Assembly (NCBI RefSeq): GCF_008065375.1
Contig: NZ_VJYI01000014.1
Location: forward strand, 62,001 to 126,000
Direction: 5' to 3'
DNA: 64,000 nt
Source: Nonomuraea sp. SYSU D8015
Lineage (GTDB): Bacteria; Actinomycetota; Actinomycetes; Streptosporangiales; Streptosporangiaceae
Below are positions 60,851 to 64,000 of this stretch, piece by piece. Under the pieces are notes generated by a model that saw only the letters and a list, made by a program, of their open reading frames with translations, searched no databases and was not told the DNA's origin. The position numbers were made by a program, and so were the translations under genes. Numbering within the stretch: position 1 is the first letter of the stretch; every line of letters starts with the position of its first letter.

Positions 60851-62012
60851 GCTGGGCGAAACCCCCGGCTTCCGCGAGGAGGCGCGGGCCTGGCTGGAGG
60901 AGGCGCTCAGCGGCGAGTTCGCGGCCGCCCGACGGAGCTCGGGCCTGGGCGGGCCCGGGCGCGAGCACGAGGGGCACGAACTGCGGCTGGCGTGGGAGCG
61001 CCACCTCGGCAAGAACGGCTGGACCTGCCTCGGCTGGCCGGAGCGGTACGGCGGCCGCGCCGCCTCCCTGGAGGACCAGGTCGCCTTCCACGAGGAGTAC
61101 GCCCGAGCCGGCGCCCCCGCCAGGGTCGGCCACATCGGCGAGGGCCTGATCGGCCCCACCATCCTCGAATTCGGCACCGACGAGCAGAAGGCCCGCTTCC
61201 TCCCGCCGATCCAACGGGGCGAGGAGCTGTGGTGCCAGGGCTACTCCGAGCCCGAGGCCGGCTCCGACCTGGCCAACGTCCAGACCAAGGCCCACCTGGA
61301 CGACGGCTGCTGGGTGGTCACAGGTCAGAAGGTGTGGACGTCGCTGGCCCACGTCGCGGACTGGTGCTTCGTGCTCTGCCGCACCGAGCCGGGCTCGCGG
61401 CGGCACCGCGGCCTGTCGTACCTGCTCGTCCCCATGCGGCAGCCGGGCGTCACCGTACGGCCGATCGTGCAGCTGACCGGGACCTCGGAGTTCAACGAGG
61501 TGTTCTTCGACGGCGCCCGCACGGCGGCGGACAACGTGCTGGGCGCGCCCGGCGACGGCTGGCGGGTCTCGATGGCCACGCTCGGCTACGAGCGCGGCGC
61601 CTCCACGCTCGGGCAGCAGATCGGCTTCCGGCGCGAGCTCGCCAAGGTGATCGAGACCGCGAAGCGGACCGGCGCGGCCGACGACCCCGTGCTGCGCGAC
61701 CGTCTCGTCCGGTCGTGGCTGGAACTGGAGATCATGCGGCTCAACGCGCTCCGCATGCTGCGCCCGGACCCGGGCCCGGAGGTCTCGATCGCCAAGCTCT
61801 ACTGGTCGGAGTGGCATCGCCGGCTGGGCGAGCTGGCACAGGCCGTGCAGGGCAAGGCCGGGCTCGTCGGCGAGCCGGACGACGAGGGGACGGTGGGGCT
61901 GAACGACCTCCAGCGGCTCTACCTGTTCAGCCGGGCCGACACGATCTATGCAGGTTCCAGCGAGATCCAGCGGAACATCATCGCCGAGCGCACCCTGGGA
62001 CTACCCCGCTGA
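60837..62012 (+). CDS. fadE30: Acyl-CoA dehydrogenase, FadE30-like
   Basis: The 391-residue protein closely resembles mycobacterial FadE30 as I know it: FAAARRSSGLGGPGREHEGHELR, TCLGWPERYGGR, ELWCQGYSEPEAGSDLANVQTKA, GQKVWTSLAHVADWCFVLCRTEPGSRRHRGLSYLLVPM, IVQLTGTSEFNEVFFD and the end ADTIYAGSSEIQRNIIAERTLGLPR. FadE30 acts on HIP-CoA in steroid CD-ring degradation. Start TTG 60837 overlaps the upstream gene by 14 bases. Confidence 0.88.
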   Translation: MTVPELGETPGFREEARAWLEEALSGEFAAARRSSGLGGPGREHEGHELRLAWERHLGKNGWTCLGWPERYGGRAASLEDQVAFHEEYARAGAPARVGHIGEGLIGPTILEFGTDEQKARFLPPIQRGEELWCQGYSEPEAGSDLANVQTKAHLDDGCWVVTGQKVWTSLAHVADWCFVLCRTEPGSRRHRGLSYLLVPMRQPGVTVRPIVQLTGTSEFNEVFFDGARTAADNVLGAPGDGWRVSMATLGYERGASTLGQQIGFRRELAKVIETAKRTGAADDPVLRDRLVRSWLELEIMRLNALRMLRPDPGPEVSIAKLYWSEWHRRLGELAQAVQGKAGLVGEPDDEGTVGLNDLQRLYLFSRADTIYAGSSEIQRNIIAERTLGLPR

Positions 62013-62023
62013 ATGGAGAGCCG

Positions 62024-62797
62024 ATGACCCCGCCCTACCCCAAGTCACACGGACTCCTCGACGGCAAGGTGACCCTGGTGACGGCGGCCGCCGGCGCGGG
62101 CATCGGGTACGCGACGGCTCGGCGCTGCGCCGAGGAGGGCGCCACGATCGTGGTCTCGGACAGGCACGAGCGCCGCCTGGCCGCCGCCGCCGACGCGTTG
62201 ACCGAGCTCACCGGCGTCAAGCCCCTCGCCGTCCCGTGCGACGTGACATCCGAGTCACAGGTGCTGGCGCTGTTCGACGCGGTGGTCGAGGCGCACGGCC
62301 GGCTCGACGTGGTGGTCAACAACGCCGGACTCGGCGGCACGGCTTCGCTGGCCGAGATGACCGATGAGCAGTGGCACGCGGTCATCGACGTCACCCTGAA
62401 CGGCACGATGCGCTGCACCAGGGCCGCGCTCCGGTACATGATCGGCCAGGGGTCCGGCGTCATCGTCAACAACGCCTCGGTCGTCGGCTGGCGGGCCCAG
62501 CGCGGGCAGTCCCACTACGCCGCGGCCAAGGCCGGGGTGATGGCGCTGACCCGGTGCGTGGCGCTGGAGGCGGCCGAGCACGGGGTGCGGGTCAACGCGG
62601 TGGCGCCGTCGCTGGCCGTGCATCCGTTCCTGGCGAAGGTGACCAGTGAGGAGCTGCTGGCGGAGCTGGCGGCCAAGGAGGCGTTCGGGCGGTCGGCGGA
62701 GCCGTGGGAGGTGGCGAACGTGATCGTCTTCCTGGCCAGCGACTACTCGTCGTACATGACGGGCGAGGTGGTCTCGGTCTCCTCTCAACACCCGTGA
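62024..62797 (+). CDS. ipdF: Short-chain dehydrogenase, IpdF-like
   Basis: The 257-residue SDR has the cofactor motif VTAAAGAGIGYATARRCAEEGATIVVSDRHERR (TxxxAGxG type) and NNAG near 91. The catalytic triad is Ser (NNASVVG), Tyr and Lys (SHYAAAKAG). Its position directly after the FadE30-like gene, as in the mycobacterial HIP region, and the atypical AAGAGIG turn suggest IpdF, the dehydrogenase of 5-hydroxy-HIP-CoA (inference from order and family). ATG 62024 follows GGAGAG. Confidence 0.8.
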   Translation: MTPPYPKSHGLLDGKVTLVTAAAGAGIGYATARRCAEEGATIVVSDRHERRLAAAADALTELTGVKPLAVPCDVTSESQVLALFDAVVEAHGRLDVVVNNAGLGGTASLAEMTDEQWHAVIDVTLNGTMRCTRAALRYMIGQGSGVIVNNASVVGWRAQRGQSHYAAAKAGVMALTRCVALEAAEHGVRVNAVAPSLAVHPFLAKVTSEELLAELAAKEAFGRSAEPWEVANVIVFLASDYSSYMTGEVVSVSSQHP

Positions 62798-62803
62798 CCC
62801 ACG

Positions 62804-62834
62804 ATATCCTGAGCGGCAAGATATAGTGGGGTTG
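62804..62834 (+). promoter_or_regulatory. PadR promoter and operator
   Basis: ATATC (62804-62808) and GATAT (62820-62824) form an inverted repeat with an 11-base spacer, the typical PadR operator type. A -10 TATAGT (62822-62827) ends six bases before GTG 62834 (leaderless). The operator overlaps the -10, so autorepression is likely. Confidence 0.65.
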
Positions 62835-63253
62835 TGCATATCACGGAACCCATGTTCCTGGCGCTGACCGCGCTGGTGGACGAGCCGCGCCACGGCTACG
62901 GGATCGTCCAGGAGGTCGATCGGTTGTCCGAGGGACGGGTGCAGCTCAAGATCGGGACGTTGTACGGGGTGCTGGACCGGCTCGCGGCCGAGGGGCTGGT
63001 CGCCCTCGACCGCGAGGAGGTGCAGCAGGGCCGGCTGCGGCGCTACTACAGGCTGACCGACGAGGGCGCCCGCGCGCTGCAGGAGGAGGCCGCCAGGATG
63101 GCCGCCAACGCCCGCACCGCCACCGCCCGCCTGCGCGCCAGAGCAGCCGGAGGCGCCCCGCTCCCCGGTGGTGCTCTCTTCGCCGGGCGGGCACCGCTCG
63201 CCGGAGGTGCTCTGTTCGCCAGGACGGCGCCGCACGCCGGAGGTGCCGCATGA
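62834..63253 (+). CDS. PadR-family regulator with a repeat-built C-terminal tail
   Basis: The 139-residue protein has a PadR winged helix (MFLALTALVDEPRHGYGIVQEVDRLSEGRVQLKIGTLYGVLDRLAAEGLVALDREEVQQGRLRRYYRLTDEGARALQEEAARM, 6-92). It ends in an Ala/Gly-rich tail made of a 12-residue unit GGALFA-xx-APxA repeated about 2.5 times (105-139). Its stop overlaps the start of a membrane protein (ATGA), the usual PadR-partner arrangement. Confidence 0.9.
   Translation: MHITEPMFLALTALVDEPRHGYGIVQEVDRLSEGRVQLKIGTLYGVLDRLAAEGLVALDREEVQQGRLRRYYRLTDEGARALQEEAARMAANARTATARLRARAAGGAPLPGGALFAGRAPLAGGALFARTAPHAGGAA
63178..63248. repeat. 36-base coding repeat in the padR tail
   Basis: Unit GG(A)GGTGCTCT.TTCGCC and following bases occur twice in full, with partial copies on either side, in frame with the gene, giving GGALFAGRAPLA and GGALFARTAPHA. 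Confidence 0.7.
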
Positions 63254-64000
63254 GCCTGCTGGAGCGGCGTTACCGCGCCATCCTGCGCCTCCTTCCCGCC
63301 TCCTACCGCGCCGAGCGCGAGGAGGAGATGGTGGCCGAGTTCATGGAGATGTCCGGCGACGTGCCCGACGAGGTGAACCCGCGGCCCCGCTGGGGCGAGA
63401 TCGCCAGCGTGCTGGCGTTGTCCCTGCGGGTCCGGCTGGGCGGCACGCGGAGCGCGCCCCGCTTCTTCGCGTGGGGCGAGACCGTGCGGCTCGTCGCACT
63501 GCTCGGGCTGGCCTGGCAGACGGTGTGGGCCGTCTTCGTGGTGGCCGACCTGATCCGCGGGATCACGTTCGAGGACTCGCCCATCATTGTCGGCGCGCCC
63601 GGATCCCTCGAACGGCTGCTCCACATCGGCGAGGCTGCTCTGGCCGCCGGCTCGGGCGTCGCGTTCGCGGCGATCATGCGAGGGCGGGTTCGCCTGGCCA
63701 AGGTCGCCGCCGTGGCGGGGGCGCTTCCCACGCTGGTGTTCGCCGTCACCCGGGGGACCACGCCCTGGCTCGGGATCTCCTCGCTGTCGGCGGCGGGCGG
63801 CGTGCTGATCACGGCGGTGCCGCTGATCGCCCTGCTGGCCGGCTTCCACAGCGACGTGTCACCCCTTCGCCGGCCGTGGCGGCTCGCGCTGGCTCCGGTC
63901 GCCGCCGGGCTGGCCCTGGCAGGTGCTCTTGAGGTGGTGTTCCGGCTCGGGCTGGGCGAGTCGCCCTGGTTGTTCTTCTGGCTGGAGTTGCCCGCGATGG
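63250..64000 (+). CDS. Membrane protein partner of PadR, cut by the window edge
   Basis: The frame begins at ATG 63250, overlapping the padR stop by four bases, and is open to the end (250 codons). The N-terminus LLERRYRAILRLLPASYRAEREEEMVAEFMEM is the cytoplasmic helix typical of PadR-linked membrane proteins. Hydrophobic helices follow (LVALLGLAWQTVWAVFVVADLI, ALAAGSGVAFAAIM, AAVAGALPTLVFAV, GGVLITAVPLIALLAGF). Function unknown; probably controlled by the PadR. Confidence 0.8.
   Translation, partial: MSLLERRYRAILRLLPASYRAEREEEMVAEFMEMSGDVPDEVNPRPRWGEIASVLALSLRVRLGGTRSAPRFFAWGETVRLVALLGLAWQTVWAVFVVADLIRGITFEDSPIIVGAPGSLERLLHIGEAALAAGSGVAFAAIMRGRVRLAKVAAVAGALPTLVFAVTRGTTPWLGISSLSAAGGVLITAVPLIALLAGFHSDVSPLRRPWRLALAPVAAGLALAGALEVVFRLGLGESPWLFFWLELPAM

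Overview
The window is high-GC DNA of an actinomycete. GTG and TTG starts are frequent, and many genes look leaderless, with a TANNNT -10 box ending about 5-8 bases before the start codon. The housekeeping gene order (rimP-nusA-ylxR-infB, ylxP-rbfA-nrnA-truB, ribF, rpsO-pnp-M16 peptidase, dapB) together with FxSxx-type peptide genes, MocR, ANTAR, nSTAND and DUF5937 proteins suggests a Streptosporangiaceae-like genome such as Nonomuraea. That placement is an inference; no rRNA gene or tRNA was seen.

Layout. 1-8.5 kb is mixed: two adjacent GntR-type proteins built only of paired winged helices, an ASCH/ferritin-like operon, a DMT exporter divergent from a MocR regulator, a CGNR regulator, a GNAT-menA pair and a GAF-ANTAR regulator. 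8.5-17.3 kb is a ribosomal-peptide (RiPP) island: an FxsB-like radical SAM/SPASM maturase, an NB-ARC/TPR protein of FxsT type, a 52-residue FxsA-like precursor ending in FDNFI instead of FxSxx, an nSTAND-type NTPase with TPR repeats, an MFS transporter and an AAC(3)-family acetyltransferase. 17.5-41.2 kb is mainly core: dapB, M16 peptidase, pnp, rpsO, ribF, truB, nrnA-like, rbfA, ylxP, infB, ylxR, nusA, rimP and proS, interrupted by small accessory pairs such as a VOC protein with a divergent TetR and twin operators.

41.3-50.8 kb and 58.5-62.8 kb carry acyl-CoA and ring-degradation genes: two acyl-CoA dehydrogenases, an LLM-class monooxygenase, three adenylate-forming-type proteins (one cut short), an FprA-like reductase, a lyase/aldolase-like protein, a lipid-transfer-type thiolase with an OB-fold partner, an HsaB-like flavin reductase, a FadE30-like dehydrogenase and an IpdF-like SDR. 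Four near-identical palindromes (core AGCAAGCGCTTGGT) sit at the promoters of these units and match the KstR2 motif known from mycobacterial steroid CD-ring catabolism. The two blocks therefore probably form one regulon for steroid-like or other cyclic substrates.

50.8-58 kb holds cutC, a TetR, a secreted tripeptidyl-aminopeptidase-like hydrolase, a two-component system, a GNAT and a HutC-type GntR with a small neighbour. The window ends in a PadR regulator with a repeat-built tail and its overlapping membrane partner, which is cut by the window edge.
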